Below are positions 9,429-18,490 of a stretch of 64,000 nt of DNA, one piece after another. The notes below the pieces were generated by a model, which searched no databases, was not told the origin of the DNA, and was given only the letters and a program-made list of their open reading frames with translations. A program made the position numbers and the translations under genes. This DNA is from Microbacterium stercoris (lineage in GTDB: Bacteria; Actinomycetota; Actinomycetes; Actinomycetales; Microbacteriaceae). Location: NCBI RefSeq assembly GCF_017592545.1, contig NZ_JAGFOA010000006.1, forward strand, positions 1 to 64,000. Direction: 5' to 3'. Position 1 is the first letter of the stretch. Every line of letters begins with the position of its first letter.

Positions 9429-10345
9429 TGCTGCTCGAGCGGGCGGTCGACGCGTACCTGCGTCACATCACGATCGAGCGTGGGCTGTCGGACCACACCG
9501 TCGCGGCGTATCGGCGCGATCTCGGGGGATACGTCGAGTGGCTCTCGGAGCACGGCGTGGCCGACTCGAGCGACGTGACGCCGGCGATCGTCGCCGAGTT
9601 CGCTGCCGAGCGCGCCTCGGCGGAGCCGGCGCCGGCCGCCTCGTCGCTCGCGCGTCTGCAGTCGTCGGTGCGGGGGCTGCACCGGTTCCTCGCGCGAGAG
9701 GGTCTGGCCGATGCCGATCCGACTCAGCGGCTGCGCCCGCCGAAGCAGGCTCAGCGCCTGCCCAAGGCGCTCACGATCGAGCAGGTCGAGCGGCTGCTGG
9801 CCGCTCCCTCGCCCGAGTACCCGATCGGGATCCGGGATCGCGCGCTGCTGGAGCTGCTCTACGCCACGGGCGCGCGGGTGTCGGAGGCGATCTCACTCGA
9901 TGTCGACGACCTCTCGACCCTGTCGTCGGAGGGCGCCTCGATCCTGCGCCTGCGGGGCAAGGGAGGCAAGGAGCGGATCGTGCCCGTCGGCTCGTTCGCG
10001 CGGGCGGCGCTGGACGCCTACCTCACGCGCGTGCGGCCGGAGCTGGCCACGCGCGGCAAGGCGAGCCCGAAGCTCTTCCTCGGCGCGCGCGGAGCCCCGC
10101 TGTCGCGTCAGAGCGCCTGGCTCGTGCTGCAAGCCGCGGCCGAGAAGGCGCAGCTGACCGCGCACGTCTCGCCGCACACGCTGCGGCACTCCTTCGCCAC
10201 CCATCTGCTGCAGGGCGGCGCCGACGTGCGCGTGGTGCAGGAGCTGCTCGGCCACTCGTCGGTGGCGACCACGCAGATCTACACCCACGTGACGGTCGAC
10301 GCGCTGCGCGACGTGTACGTCACCTCGCATCCGCGGGCGAGGTGA
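9428..10345 (+). CDS. xerD: Site-specific tyrosine recombinase XerD
   Basis: This 305-aa protein resolves chromosome dimers at dif together with XerC. It has an N-terminal SAM-like core-binding domain and the full catalytic set: Arg in TGARVSEA (about 148), Lys in RGKGGKER (about 177), HTLRHSF (about 250), GHSS (about 275) and Tyr in QIYTHV (about 284). The gene sits in the conserved actinobacterial slot before parA-scpA-scpB. The ATG at 9428 was chosen because it overlaps the NUDIX stop and gives normal length. Confidence 0.93.
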   Translation: MLLERAVDAYLRHITIERGLSDHTVAAYRRDLGGYVEWLSEHGVADSSDVTPAIVAEFAAERASAEPAPAASSLARLQSSVRGLHRFLAREGLADADPTQRLRPPKQAQRLPKALTIEQVERLLAAPSPEYPIGIRDRALLELLYATGARVSEAISLDVDDLSTLSSEGASILRLRGKGGKERIVPVGSFARAALDAYLTRVRPELATRGKASPKLFLGARGAPLSRQSAWLVLQAAAEKAQLTAHVSPHTLRHSFATHLLQGGADVRVVQELLGHSSVATTQIYTHVTVDALRDVYVTSHPRAR

Positions 10346-10377
10346 GTGCGATCCGCGGGTTGGGGCGTCTCGACTCG

Positions 10378-10458
10378 CAGGCTCGCTCGACGAGCGGGTG
10401 GGGACAGGCTCGCTCGACGAGCGGGTGAGGGCAGGCTCGCTCGACGAGCGGGGGAGCG
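10378..10458. repeat. Three tandem 27-bp units with palindromic core
   Basis: Units starting at 10378, 10405 and 10432 each contain CAGGCTCGCTCGACGAGCGG. The core CGCTCG-A-CGAGCG is a 6-bp inverted repeat around one base. The array lies in the 193-bp gap between xerD and parA. A 16-bp perfect copy of the core recurs inside fliK at 47879-47894. Confidence 0.85.
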
Positions 10459-10523
10459 AGCGGGGAGCGCGGGAAGGTGAGGGATCGCCGGGCCGGTCTC
10501 CCGGCAGATCCGCGCCCCGTGGC

Positions 10524-10529
10524 TACGAT
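10524..10529 (+). promoter_or_regulatory. -10 box TACGAT for the parA-scpAB operon
   Basis: TACGAT fits TANNNT and lies 9 nt before the ATG at 10539, so the transcript should be leaderless or nearly so. The array of 27-bp repeats lies just upstream. Confidence 0.45.
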
Positions 10530-10538
10530 GGGACGAGC

Positions 10539-11450
10539 ATGACGAAGGCAGGAGCATCGGTGGCGGACAAGAAGGCCCGGGCCAAGGACAAGGATGGCGT
10601 CATCCTCGGCGAGACCGGACGTCCGTATCACGGCTTCCCGACCCCGGAGAAGCTGGACGGGCACGGTCCTGCGCGCATCATCGCGCTGTGCAACCAGAAG
10701 GGCGGCGTCGGCAAGACGACGACCACGATCAGCCTCGCCGCGGCGCTCGCGTCCTACGGGCGCAAGGTGCTGGCGGTCGACTTCGACCCCCAGGGCGCGC
10801 TGACCGTCGGTCTCGGCGTGCAGGCGTACGCGAATGCGCAGGGCGCACCCACGATCTACGACCTGCTGCTCGACACGAAGCGCGACCCCCACGAGGCGAT
10901 CGTGCCGACGACCACTCCGGGTCTCGACGTCATCCCCGCGAACATCGACCTGTCGGCCGCAGAGGTGCACCTGGTCAACGAGGTCGCGCGCGAGCAGATC
11001 CTGTCGCTGGTGCTGCGCAAGGTCGCGGCCGACTACGACGTGATCCTGATCGACTGCCAGCCGTCGCTCGGCCTCCTGACGATCAACGCCCTGACCGCCG
11101 CGCACGGCGTGCTCATCCCGATGGAGTGCGAGTTCTTCGCCCTGCGCGGTGTGGCGCTGCTGATCGAGACGATCGGCAAGGTGCGCGACCGCCTGAACCC
11201 GTCCATCGAGCTCGACGGTCTGCTCGCGACGATGTACGACCCGCGCACGCTGCACTCGCGCGAGGTGCTGGAGCGCATCGTCGACGCCTTCGGCGACGAC
11301 GTGCTCGAGACGGTCATCGGCCGCACGGTGAAGTTCCCCGACGCCTCGGTGTCGGGCGTGCCCATCACGGAGTTCGCGCCCGAGCACCCCGCCGCGCAGG
11401 CCTACCTGCGCCTGGCGCGGGAGCTGGTCTCGCGTGGCGCTGTCGCCTGA
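10539..11450 (+). CDS. parA: ParA-family ATPase of the scpAB locus
   Basis: This 303-aa protein has the deviant Walker A motif QKGGVGKTTT near residue 53, a Walker A' segment around VDFDPQG and ILIDCQPSLG as Walker B. It belongs to the ParA/MinD superfamily and matches Rv1708, the second ParA-like protein of actinobacteria that lies beside scpA rather than at oriC. An accessory role in chromosome organisation is inferred from linkage. ATG 10539 fits the leaderless signal; GTG 10560 with AGGAG 5 nt upstream is an alternative. It overlaps scpA by 17 bp. Confidence 0.9.
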   Translation: MTKAGASVADKKARAKDKDGVILGETGRPYHGFPTPEKLDGHGPARIIALCNQKGGVGKTTTTISLAAALASYGRKVLAVDFDPQGALTVGLGVQAYANAQGAPTIYDLLLDTKRDPHEAIVPTTTPGLDVIPANIDLSAAEVHLVNEVAREQILSLVLRKVAADYDVILIDCQPSLGLLTINALTAAHGVLIPMECEFFALRGVALLIETIGKVRDRLNPSIELDGLLATMYDPRTLHSREVLERIVDAFGDDVLETVIGRTVKFPDASVSGVPITEFAPEHPAAQAYLRLARELVSRGAVA

Positions 11451-12282
11451 CGCGGCGCCCCACGCCGCCACACCGGAGGAGTCCGCACCCGCCGCGGTCA
11501 CGGGCTTCCGGGTTTCGCTGTCCAACTTCGATGGCCCCTTCGACCTTCTGCTGCACCTGATCTCGCAGCGTGAGCTCGACATCACCGAGGTGTCGCTGTC
11601 GAAGGTGACCGACGAGTTCATCGCCTACCTGCGCGACATCACCACGGGCGAGGAGCTCGATCAGGCCTCGCAGTTCCTCGTGGTGGCGGCCACGCTTCTC
11701 GACATGAAGGTCGCCGGCCTGCTGCCGCAGGGGGAGCTCGTGGACGCCGAGGCGGTCGCGCTGCTCGAGGCACGCGACCTGCTGTTTGCCCGGCTGCTGC
11801 AGTACCGCGCGTTCAAGGAGGTCGCGTCGGGCTGGTTCACCGACCGCCTGCAGGGGGAGGGACGCCGCCACACGCGCAGCGTGCCGCTCGAGGCGAAGCA
11901 CCGGGCTCAGACGCCCGAGCTCGTCTGGACCCTGAGCCTCGCGGACTTCGCGGCGACCGCGATGCTCGCCTTCGCGCCGCGCGAGATCCCGGTCGTGGGC
12001 CTGGATCACCTGCACGCGCCGCTGGTGTCGATCCGCGAGCAGGCGGCAGTGGTCGTCACGCTGCTGCGCGGATCGGCCAAGCTCACCTTCCGCGAACTGA
12101 TCGCCGGTGTCGATCAGGCCGGGGTGATCGTGGCGCGCTTCATCTCGGTGCTCGAGCTGTACCGGCACGCGGCGATCTCGTTCGAGCAGCTCGAGCCGCT
12201 CGGCGAGCTGACGCTCACCTGGACTGCGGAGCACTGGTCCGACGACATGCTGGCGACCCTGGGGGCCGACTATGACCGATGA
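11434..12282 (+). CDS. scpA: Segregation and condensation protein A
   Basis: This 282-aa protein is the kleisin subunit of the SMC-ScpAB condensin. The family opening FDGPFDLLLHLI is seen near residues 30-41, followed by ISQRELDITEVSLSKVTDEF. The C-terminal winged-helix part has FRELIAGVDQAGVIVARFISVLEL. The start is GTG inside the parA coding end. The last codons (Tyr-Asp-Arg-stop) overlap an ATG that begins a duplicated copy of the scpB start. Confidence 0.93.
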   Translation: MALSPDAAPHAATPEESAPAAVTGFRVSLSNFDGPFDLLLHLISQRELDITEVSLSKVTDEFIAYLRDITTGEELDQASQFLVVAATLLDMKVAGLLPQGELVDAEAVALLEARDLLFARLLQYRAFKEVASGWFTDRLQGEGRRHTRSVPLEAKHRAQTPELVWTLSLADFAATAMLAFAPREIPVVGLDHLHAPLVSIREQAAVVVTLLRGSAKLTFRELIAGVDQAGVIVARFISVLELYRHAAISFEQLEPLGELTLTWTAEHWSDDMLATLGADYDR

Positions 12283-12376
12283 GACAGAACCTGCCGCGCT
12301 CGCGGGCGGGTCGCGGAGCACAGCGGGGCGGGATCGCTATGACCGATGAGACAGAGCCTGCCGCGCTCCCGGGCGG
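12271..12376. repeat. Tandem duplication across the scpA/scpB junction
   Basis: Positions 12271-12309 and 12338-12376 match at 37 of 39 bases, offset by 67 bp. The repeated segment is the scpA end and scpB start (TATGACCGATGAGACAGA...). It looks like a short tandem duplication that split an original ATGA-type overlap. Confidence 0.9.
12272..12349 (+). CDS. Duplicated scpB start: 25-codon linking ORF
   Basis: The first copy of the duplicated junction opens a 25-codon frame that begins MTDETEPAAL, as ScpB does, but diverges and ends in DRYDR. Its ATG overlaps the scpA stop and its stop overlaps the true scpB ATG at 12339. Ribosomes could therefore pass scpA - 25-mer - scpB by two successive overlaps. 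Whether the peptide has any role is unknown. Confidence 0.4.
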   Translation: MTDETEPAALAGGSRSTAGRDRYDR

Positions 12377-12923
12377 CGTCGCCCAGCGGCTCGAGGCGAT
12401 CCTGATGATCGCCGACGAGCCGCTCGGAGTGGTCGCGCTCGCGACCGCCGTGGGCGCGCCGGTGCGCGAGGTGCGCGCGGCACTCGCCGCTCTCGTGGCC
12501 GACTACGACGGTGTCGACGGCACCCCCGAACGCGGCTTCGAACTGCGCGAGGTGGGCGGTGGTTGGCGGTTCTACGTGCGCGCCGACTACGACGACATGG
12601 TGGCGGCATACGTGGGCGGGCAGGCGCCCGCGCGGCTGTCGCAGGCGGCGCTCGAGACGCTCGCCGTGATCGCCTACAAGCAGCCGGTGACGCGCTCGCA
12701 GGTCGCGTCGATCCGCGCCGTCAATGTGGACTCGGTCGTGCGCACGCTGCTGGCGCGCGGACTGGTGACGGAGGTGTCCGTCCATCCCGAGACGGGCGCG
12801 ATCCTGTATGGCACAACGGATCTGCTCCTGCAGCAGCTCGGCATCAACTCGATCGACGAGCTGCCGCCGATCTCGCCGCTGCTGGACGATGGATCCGATG
12901 GTTTCGATGAGGTGATGGCATGA
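12339..12923 (+). CDS. scpB: Segregation and condensation protein B
   Basis: This 194-aa protein is the winged-helix ScpB subunit that binds the ScpA kleisin as a dimer. It has the family segments LEAILMIADEPLG near the N-terminus and LETLAVIAYKQPVTRSQVA then RGLVTEV in the second winged helix. The ATG at 12339 is the second copy of the duplicated start; in-frame sequence upstream lacks a good start. It overlaps rluB by 4 bp (ATGA). Confidence 0.92.
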   Translation: MTDETEPAALPGGVAQRLEAILMIADEPLGVVALATAVGAPVREVRAALAALVADYDGVDGTPERGFELREVGGGWRFYVRADYDDMVAAYVGGQAPARLSQAALETLAVIAYKQPVTRSQVASIRAVNVDSVVRTLLARGLVTEVSVHPETGAILYGTTDLLLQQLGINSIDELPPISPLLDDGSDGFDEVMA

Positions 12924-13735
12924 GTGATTTCGATGCGCCGGAAGGCGTGCGTCTGCAGAAGGTGCTCGCGAATGCGGGCGTGGCGTCCCGGCGGGTGTCC
13001 GAGGACCTGATCGTCGCCGGACGCGTGCGCGTGAACGGGAAGGTGGTGACCGAGCTCGGGCGCCGCATCGATCCGGAGAACGACCTGGTCGACGTGGACG
13101 GCACGGCCATCCAGCTCGATGCCGGCAAGCGCTACGTGATGCTCAACAAGCCCACGGGCGTGATCAGCTCGATGAAGGACGATCGCGGACGCCGCGACCT
13201 GCGCGAGTTCACGCGCGACTGGGAGGAGCGCCTCTTCAACGTCGGGCGCCTCGACTACGACACCTCCGGGCTGCTCGTGCTGACCAACGACGGCGGGCTG
13301 GCGCAGGTGCTCGCGCACCCGTCGTTCGGGGTGACCAAGGTGTACATCGCCAAGGTCGAGGGGACCGTGACGCCCGCGACGATCCAGCGGCTGATCCGCG
13401 GCGTCGAGCTCGAAGACGGCCCGATCCAGGCGGACAAGGCCCGGCTGCTCGACAGCTCGCAGGGCACGAGCCTCGTCGAGCTCACGCTGCACTCGGGACG
13501 CAACCGCATCGTGCGGCGCATGATGGCCGAGGTCGGTCACCCCGTCATCGAGCTCGTGCGCCGGCAGTTCGGCCCCCTGCACCTGGGAACCCTCCCAGTG
13601 GGTCGGGCACGCGAACTGACTAAGGTGGAGAGAGGCGCGCTGCTGACTCTCTCGCGCCAGGGATCCGGCGCGGACGGCGCTGTCGATCCGTCGGGCGAGG
13701 TTCCCGCATCCACGGAGGGTCAGGAGAACTCGTGA
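12920..13735 (+). CDS. rluB: 23S rRNA pseudouridine synthase, RsuA/RluB family
   Basis: This 271-aa protein has an N-terminal S4 domain (VRLQKVLANAGVASRRVSED) and the catalytic motif GRLDYDTSGLLVLTNDG with the nucleophilic Asp near residue 113. HSGRNRIVRRMM is the second family signature. RluB makes pseudouridine 2605 in 23S rRNA. A low-complexity tail of about 35 residues follows the domain. It overlaps tyrA by 4 bp. Confidence 0.9.
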   Translation: MSDFDAPEGVRLQKVLANAGVASRRVSEDLIVAGRVRVNGKVVTELGRRIDPENDLVDVDGTAIQLDAGKRYVMLNKPTGVISSMKDDRGRRDLREFTRDWEERLFNVGRLDYDTSGLLVLTNDGGLAQVLAHPSFGVTKVYIAKVEGTVTPATIQRLIRGVELEDGPIQADKARLLDSSQGTSLVELTLHSGRNRIVRRMMAEVGHPVIELVRRQFGPLHLGTLPVGRARELTKVERGALLTLSRQGSGADGAVDPSGEVPASTEGQENS

Positions 13736-14838
13736 CCGACACCGCTGCGCGTGCCGCCCGGACGACCGGACCCGTCCGGATCGTCGGCGCCGGCCTGCTC
13801 GGCGCCTCGATCGGCCACGCCCTCACCGCCCTGGGCGTCGACGTGATCCTCAGCGACACGTCGCCCACCCAGCTGCGCCTCGCCATCGACTACGGCGCCG
13901 GACGTGCCGAGGCCCCCGGCGATGCCCCCGCGCTCATCGTCGTCGCCGTGCCGCCGGACGTCACGGCCGACATCGTCCAGCGCGAGCTCGAGCGCTTCCC
14001 GGGCGTCGTCGTCACCGACGTGGCCTCGGTCAAGCTCGAGCCGCTCCAGGTGCTGCGGCAGCGAGGCGTCGACCTCACTCACTACATCGGCTCGCACCCC
14101 ATGGCCGGGCGCGAACGCGGCGGGGCCATCTCCGCGCGGGCCGACATCTTCACGGGGCGCCCCTGGGTGGTCTGCCGCGACGAGGAGACACCCGCGGCCG
14201 ACCTCGCGCTCGTCGAGGCGCTCGCGCTCGACGTCGGGGCGATGCCGATCGAGATGACGCCCGAGGAGCACGACCGCTCGGTCGCACTCGTCTCGCATGT
14301 GCCCCAGGTGGTCGCGAGCCTGCTCGCGGCGCGCTTCACCGAGGCCGCCGAGGACTCGCTGCGGCTCGCAGGCCAAGGGGTGCGCGACACCACGCGCATC
14401 GCGCACTCCGCGCCCGAGCTGTGGGTGCAGATCCTCGGTGCGAACTCCCGCCCCGTCGTCGCCGTGCTCGATGCGCTCGCCGCCGACCTGTCCGCGCTCG
14501 CCGCGGCCCTCAGGGATCCGGATGCCGCGGGCTCGCGCCGCGAGATCGCCGATGCGATCCGGCGCGGCAACGAGGGCGTCGAGCGACTGCCCGGCAAGCA
14601 CGGCCAGAACCGGCGCTTCGAGACCTTCGTCGTGATGATCGACGACACCGCCGGCCAGCTGGGTCGCCTGTTCGGCGAGCTGGGCGAGCTGGACATCAAC
14701 ATCGAGGACCTGCGCCTCGAGCACTCGCCGGGGGCGCAGTTCGGCCTCGCCGAGATCAGCGTCGTACCGGGTGCCCTGCGGGCGGCCGTCGACGGGCTCG
14801 AGCAGCGCGGCTGGCGGATCGCGAGCGCCGTCTCATGA
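13732..14838 (+). CDS. tyrA: Prephenate dehydrogenase with C-terminal ACT-like domain
   Basis: This 368-aa enzyme makes 4-hydroxyphenylpyruvate for tyrosine synthesis. The NAD-binding loop is VGAGLLGASIG (about residues 16-26), the active-site His is in SHPMAGRERGG, and HVPQVVAS plus GVRDTTRIA are typical of the family. Residues about 300-368 resemble an ACT domain (ETFVVMIDDTAGQLGRL), suggesting feedback control by tyrosine. The start is GTG overlapping rluB. Its place inside the scp-cmk-der block is a frequent actinobacterial arrangement. Confidence 0.93.
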   Translation: MTDTAARAARTTGPVRIVGAGLLGASIGHALTALGVDVILSDTSPTQLRLAIDYGAGRAEAPGDAPALIVVAVPPDVTADIVQRELERFPGVVVTDVASVKLEPLQVLRQRGVDLTHYIGSHPMAGRERGGAISARADIFTGRPWVVCRDEETPAADLALVEALALDVGAMPIEMTPEEHDRSVALVSHVPQVVASLLAARFTEAAEDSLRLAGQGVRDTTRIAHSAPELWVQILGANSRPVVAVLDALAADLSALAAALRDPDAAGSRREIADAIRRGNEGVERLPGKHGQNRRFETFVVMIDDTAGQLGRLFGELGELDINIEDLRLEHSPGAQFGLAEISVVPGALRAAVDGLEQRGWRIASAVS

Positions 14839-14850
14839 AGGGAATCGGCC

Positions 14851-15534
14851 ATGACTGAACTCACCCCCATCATCGCGATCGACGGCCCCGCCGGATCCGG
14901 CAAGTCGAGCGTCTCGAAGGAGGTCGCGCGTCGCCGCGGCTACGGCTTCCTCGACACCGGCGCCGGCTACCGCGCGCTGTCGTGGCACCTTGCGCAGTCG
15001 GGCGTCGACGGCACCGACGCCGATGCGGTGATCCACGCGCTCGCCGCGTTCAATCTCAGCCTCGGGCTCGATCCCGACGACCGCACCGTCACCGTCGGCG
15101 GCACGGATGTGACCGCGGTGATCCGCACCCCCGAGGTGACCGCGGGGATCGCGGCCTTCGTGCAGGTCGCCGAGGTGCGCGCGTGGCTGAACGCCATCTA
15201 CCGCCGCCTTGCGGGGGAGTCGGGCCTGGGTGGCGTCGTCATCGAGGGGCGCGACATCACGTCGGTCGTCGCACCGGACGCGCCCGTGCGCATCCTGATG
15301 ACGGCCTCGCCGGAGGTGCGCGCGCAGCGCCGCGGCATCGAGCTCGGCGCCGACACCGAGGAGGTGAAGCAGGCGATCCTCGCCCGCGACGCCTCGGACA
15401 GCCACGTGCTGGATCTCGCGGAGGCGGATCCGGGAGTGGACGTCGTCGACTCGACCGAGTTGGATTTCGAACAGACCATCGAGGCCGTCATCGCGGTCAT
15501 CGACCGAAAGCTGGAGGCCCACAATGGCCGTTGA
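14851..15534 (+). CDS. cmk: Cytidylate kinase
   Basis: This 227-aa enzyme phosphorylates CMP and dCMP. It has the P-loop [14 protein letters not shown] near residues 10-23, then [11 protein letters not shown], and [13 protein letters not shown] as the NMP-binding motif. Gly replaces the more usual Met in the DTGAMYR motif. It overlaps der by 11 bp. Confidence 0.94.
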   Translation: MTELTPIIAIDGPAGSGKSSVSKEVARRRGYGFLDTGAGYRALSWHLAQSGVDGTDADAVIHALAAFNLSLGLDPDDRTVTVGGTDVTAVIRTPEVTAGIAAFVQVAEVRAWLNAIYRRLAGESGLGGVVIEGRDITSVVAPDAPVRILMTASPEVRAQRRGIELGADTEEVKQAILARDASDSHVLDLAEADPGVDVVDSTELDFEQTIEAVIAVIDRKLEAHNGR

Positions 15535-17050
15535 AGACGAGTACGAGGGCAAGCCCGACCGCCTCGCCGAGCGCCTGGCGGAGGTGGACGAGGAGCTCGC
15601 CGAGCGCCGCGCCGCCACCCTGCGCCAGGGACTCGAGGACTACGACCTCGACGCGGAGGATGCGGCGCTGCTCGCCGGCATCCAGCGTGGCGAGGACGGC
15701 ATCGAGTACCTGCCGGCGCTGCCGGTGGTGGCGATCGTCGGTCGCCCGAACGTCGGCAAGTCGGCGCTGGTGAACCGCATCCTCGGGCGCCGCGAGGCCG
15801 TCGTCGAGGACACCCCGGGTGTCACCCGCGACCGCGTCACCTACAAGGCCGAGTGGAACGACCGCCGCTTCTCGCTGGTCGACACCGGCGGCTGGGAGCC
15901 CGACGCCAAGGGCATCGACAAGTCTGTCGCCCTGCAGAGCGAGGTCGCCATCGACCTGGCCGACGCGATCATCTTCGTCGTCGATGCGATGGTCGGTGCG
16001 ACCGCGACCGACGAGCACGTTGTGAAGCTGCTGCGCAAGACCGACAAGCCGGTCTTCCTCGTGGCCAACAAGATCGACGATGCCCGCCACGAGCCCGAGG
16101 CCTACGCCCTGTGGAATCTCGGCCTCGGCGAGCCGCACCCCATCTCGGCCATCCACGGCCGCGGTGTGGCCGACCTGCTGGATGCGATCCTCGCGAAGCT
16201 TCCCGAGGTGTCGGCCGTCGCCAAGCACGAGATCGGCGGTCCGCGCCGCGTGGCGATCATCGGCCGCCCGAACGTGGGCAAGTCGTCGCTGCTGAACAAG
16301 GCCGCGGGCGAGGAGCGCGTGGTCGTCAACGAGCTCGCGGGCACCACCCGCGACCCGGTGGACGAGGTCGTCGAGCTCGGCGGCAAGATGTGGACCCTCG
16401 TGGACACCGCCGGCATCCGCCGTCGTGTGCACATGCAGCAGGGCGCCGACTTCTACGCGTCGCTGCGCACCTCCGCCGCGCTCGAGAAGGCGGAGGTCGC
16501 GATCGTCGTGCTCGATGTGAGCCAGCCGATCAGCGAGCAGGACATCCGGATCATCGACCTCGTGCTCGAATCGGGCCGTGCCCTCGTGCTCGCCTTCAAC
16601 AAGTGGGACGAGCTGCTCGAGGACGACCGCAAGGGCGGTGACCGCCGTCGGATGCTCGAGCGCGAGATCGAGCAGGACCTGGCGCACGTCGCCTGGGCAC
16701 CGCGCATCAACATCTCCGCGAAGACGGGCCGCCACCTGGAGAAGCTGGTGCCGGCTCTCGAGACCGCGCTCGAGTCGTGGGATCAGCGCATCCCGACCGG
16801 CAAGTTCAACGCGTTCCTGTCGGAGCTCGTCGCCGAGCACCCGCACCCGCTGCGCGGCGGCAAGCAGCCCCGCATCCTGTTCGGCACGCAGGCGGGCACG
16901 CGTCCGCCGACCTTCGTGCTGTTCACGACCGGATTCCTCGACCCGGGCTACCGCCGCTTCGTGCAGCGCCGCCTGCGCGAGCTGTGGGGCTTCGAGGGCA
17001 CGCCGATCGTCATCAACATGCGCGTGCGCGAGCGTCGCCAGAAGTCGTAA
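15524..17050 (+). CDS. der: Ribosome-associated GTPase Der (EngA)
   Basis: This 508-aa protein has two tandem GTPase domains, each opening with GRPNVGKS (about residues 73 and 246), with NKID and NKWD specificity motifs and a C-terminal KH-like domain. Der is needed for 50S ribosome assembly. The roughly 60-residue acidic N-terminal extension is typical of actinobacterial Der. A hairpin 20 bp downstream ends the long operon. Confidence 0.96.
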   Translation: MAVEDEYEGKPDRLAERLAEVDEELAERRAATLRQGLEDYDLDAEDAALLAGIQRGEDGIEYLPALPVVAIVGRPNVGKSALVNRILGRREAVVEDTPGVTRDRVTYKAEWNDRRFSLVDTGGWEPDAKGIDKSVALQSEVAIDLADAIIFVVDAMVGATATDEHVVKLLRKTDKPVFLVANKIDDARHEPEAYALWNLGLGEPHPISAIHGRGVADLLDAILAKLPEVSAVAKHEIGGPRRVAIIGRPNVGKSSLLNKAAGEERVVVNELAGTTRDPVDEVVELGGKMWTLVDTAGIRRRVHMQQGADFYASLRTSAALEKAEVAIVVLDVSQPISEQDIRIIDLVLESGRALVLAFNKWDELLEDDRKGGDRRRMLEREIEQDLAHVAWAPRINISAKTGRHLEKLVPALETALESWDQRIPTGKFNAFLSELVAEHPHPLRGGKQPRILFGTQAGTRPPTFVLFTTGFLDPGYRRFVQRRLRELWGFEGTPIVINMRVRERRQKS

Positions 17051-17070
17051 GCTCCAGCGCCCCGTATCCA

Positions 17071-17097
17071 GCCCCGCGTCACTCGATGACGCGGGGC
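17071..17097 (+). terminator. Hairpin after der
   Basis: An 11-bp perfect stem (GCCCCGCGTCA and its complement) closes on the loop CTCGA. There is no T-run, as is common in high-GC actinobacteria. Confidence 0.75.
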
Positions 17098-17133
17098 CGG
17101 ACGCATGCGGGGGTGCTGTGTCAGGCTGGGAGG

Positions 17134-18030
17134 GTGACGATCGAACCTGCCCGCGCCGGAGAGCCTCCCCGGTTCATCGGCCCGCGCGATCCGGGGGATG
17201 CCTGGGTCGTCTCGGAGACGGGCGAGCGCTACTGGGGCCGCTTCGGCGCCGCGGGGCTGCTGGCGTTCGACGCCGAGCGCGGTGTGCTGCTGCAGCATCG
17301 CGTGGGCTGGAGCCACTTCGGCGGAACCTGGGCCCTGCCCGGGGGAGCGCTGCACGAGGGCGAGCGCGCCCTCGACGGCGCGCTGCGCGAGGCCTCGGAG
17401 GAGGCTGGTGTTCCGCTCACCGCGGTGCGCCCGCGGTTCACCTCGGTGCTGGATCTCGAGATCTGGCAGTACACGACCGTGATCGCGGATGTCGTGACGC
17501 ACTTCGCCGGCGCGGTGACCGATCCGGAGAGCGTGGCGGTCGAGTGGACGGCCGAGCACGCCGTCGATGACCGGCCCCTGCATCCCGGGTTCGGGGCCGC
17601 GTGGCCTCGCCTGCAGGAGCTGCTGCACGTGCGGCCGGTGATCGTGGTGGACGCCGCGAACGTGGTCGGATCCGTGCCGGACGGCTGGTGGAAGGATCGC
17701 GCCGGGGCGACGTCGCGGCTGCTGGAGCGCGTGTCTCGGCTGTCGGGCGACGGGGTGCCGGCGGCGGCGCTCGGGCTCGGGGCGACGCACTGGTTCCCGG
17801 AGATCGTGGTCGTCGAGGGTGCCGCGGGCGTGGTGCCCGAGGTCGACGGGGTGCGGATCGTGCGCGCTTCCGGATCGGGCGACGATGCGCTCGCCGGCGA
17901 GGTGGCCGAGCTCGTCGAGGACGGCTTCGTGGTGACGGCGGTCACGAGCGATCGCGGGCTGCGCGCCCGGGCGGAGGACGCCGGCGCCACCGTGCGCGGC
18001 TCCGGGTGGCTGCTCGAGCTCCTGGGCTGA
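17134..18030 (+). CDS. NUDIX hydrolase fused to NYN/PIN-like domain
   Basis: This 298-aa protein has a textbook NUDIX box (GGALHEGERALDGALRE then ASEEAGV, about residues 70-92). Residues about 165-298 form a second domain opening VIVVDAANVVGS and ending with VTSDRGLRARAEDAG, the Asp-rich layout of NYN/PIN-type nucleases. One part would hydrolyse a nucleoside diphosphate derivative and the other may cut RNA; substrates are unknown. The start is GTG, preceded by GGGAGGG. It converges on the hslR-like gene. Confidence 0.8.
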   Translation: MTIEPARAGEPPRFIGPRDPGDAWVVSETGERYWGRFGAAGLLAFDAERGVLLQHRVGWSHFGGTWALPGGALHEGERALDGALREASEEAGVPLTAVRPRFTSVLDLEIWQYTTVIADVVTHFAGAVTDPESVAVEWTAEHAVDDRPLHPGFGAAWPRLQELLHVRPVIVVDAANVVGSVPDGWWKDRAGATSRLLERVSRLSGDGVPAAALGLGATHWFPEIVVVEGAAGVVPEVDGVRIVRASGSGDDALAGEVAELVEDGFVVTAVTSDRGLRARAEDAGATVRGSGWLLELLG

Positions 18031-18092
18031 CGGGGCGTTTTCGGGCCGGCGGGGTTGCCGGTCTGCCGAGCGGCGCGGTTGCGCGGTGCGCG

Positions 18093-18464
18093 TCAGTCGC
18101 GGCCGCGGAGGTGGTCGATCTCGCGACGTTCGCGCTTGGTGGGGCGGCCCGCGCCGCGGTCGCGCACGGCGATGACGCCGGCGAACTCGCGCGGCGGCGG
18201 GGGAGGCGTCTTGTCTTCGAAGGCCGTCGCGGCCACGGCCGCGCCGACGCGCTTGGCGATGGGCTCGCGCACGGTGAGCATGCGGTCGAAGCCGTTGATG
18301 CGCACGCGCAGTTCGTCGCCCGGTCGTACGACCTGGGCGGCCTTCGCCGGGGAGCCGTTCACGCGCACGTGGCCGGCGCGGCAGGCCGTGGTGGCCGCGG
18401 AGCGGGTCTTGTAGACGCGGATGGCCCACAGCCAGGCGTCGACGCGAACGGATCCGGAGCTCAT
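18093..18464 (-). CDS. S4-domain RNA-binding protein, HslR (Hsp15) family
   Basis: This 123-aa protein has an S4 domain (VRVDAWLWAIRVYKTRSAAT, residues about 5-24, then AGHVRVNG) and a basic C-terminus (RPTKRERREIDHLRGRD). Hsp15 binds 50S subunits carrying stalled nascent chains. The ATG at 18464 was chosen because TACGAT lies 6 nt upstream and the protein then starts at the S4 domain. Confidence 0.88.
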   Translation of the reverse strand: MSSGSVRVDAWLWAIRVYKTRSAATTACRAGHVRVNGSPAKAAQVVRPGDELRVRINGFDRMLTVREPIAKRVGAAVAATAFEDKTPPPPPREFAGVIAVRDRGAGRPTKRERREIDHLRGRD

Positions 18465-18470
18465 CCGTCC

Positions 18471-18476
18471 ATCGTA
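18471..18476 (-). promoter_or_regulatory. -10 box TACGAT for the hslR-like gene
   Basis: TACGAT on the - strand ends 6 nt before the ATG, indicating a leaderless transcript. Confidence 0.45.
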
Positions 18477-18490
18477 TGGAGTGCCGGCGG

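Noticed and set aside
12279..12338. Upstream extension of ScpB by 20 residues
   Set aside because: The extra residues come from the duplicated segment read in another frame; the ATG at 12339 restores the normal ScpB N-terminus.
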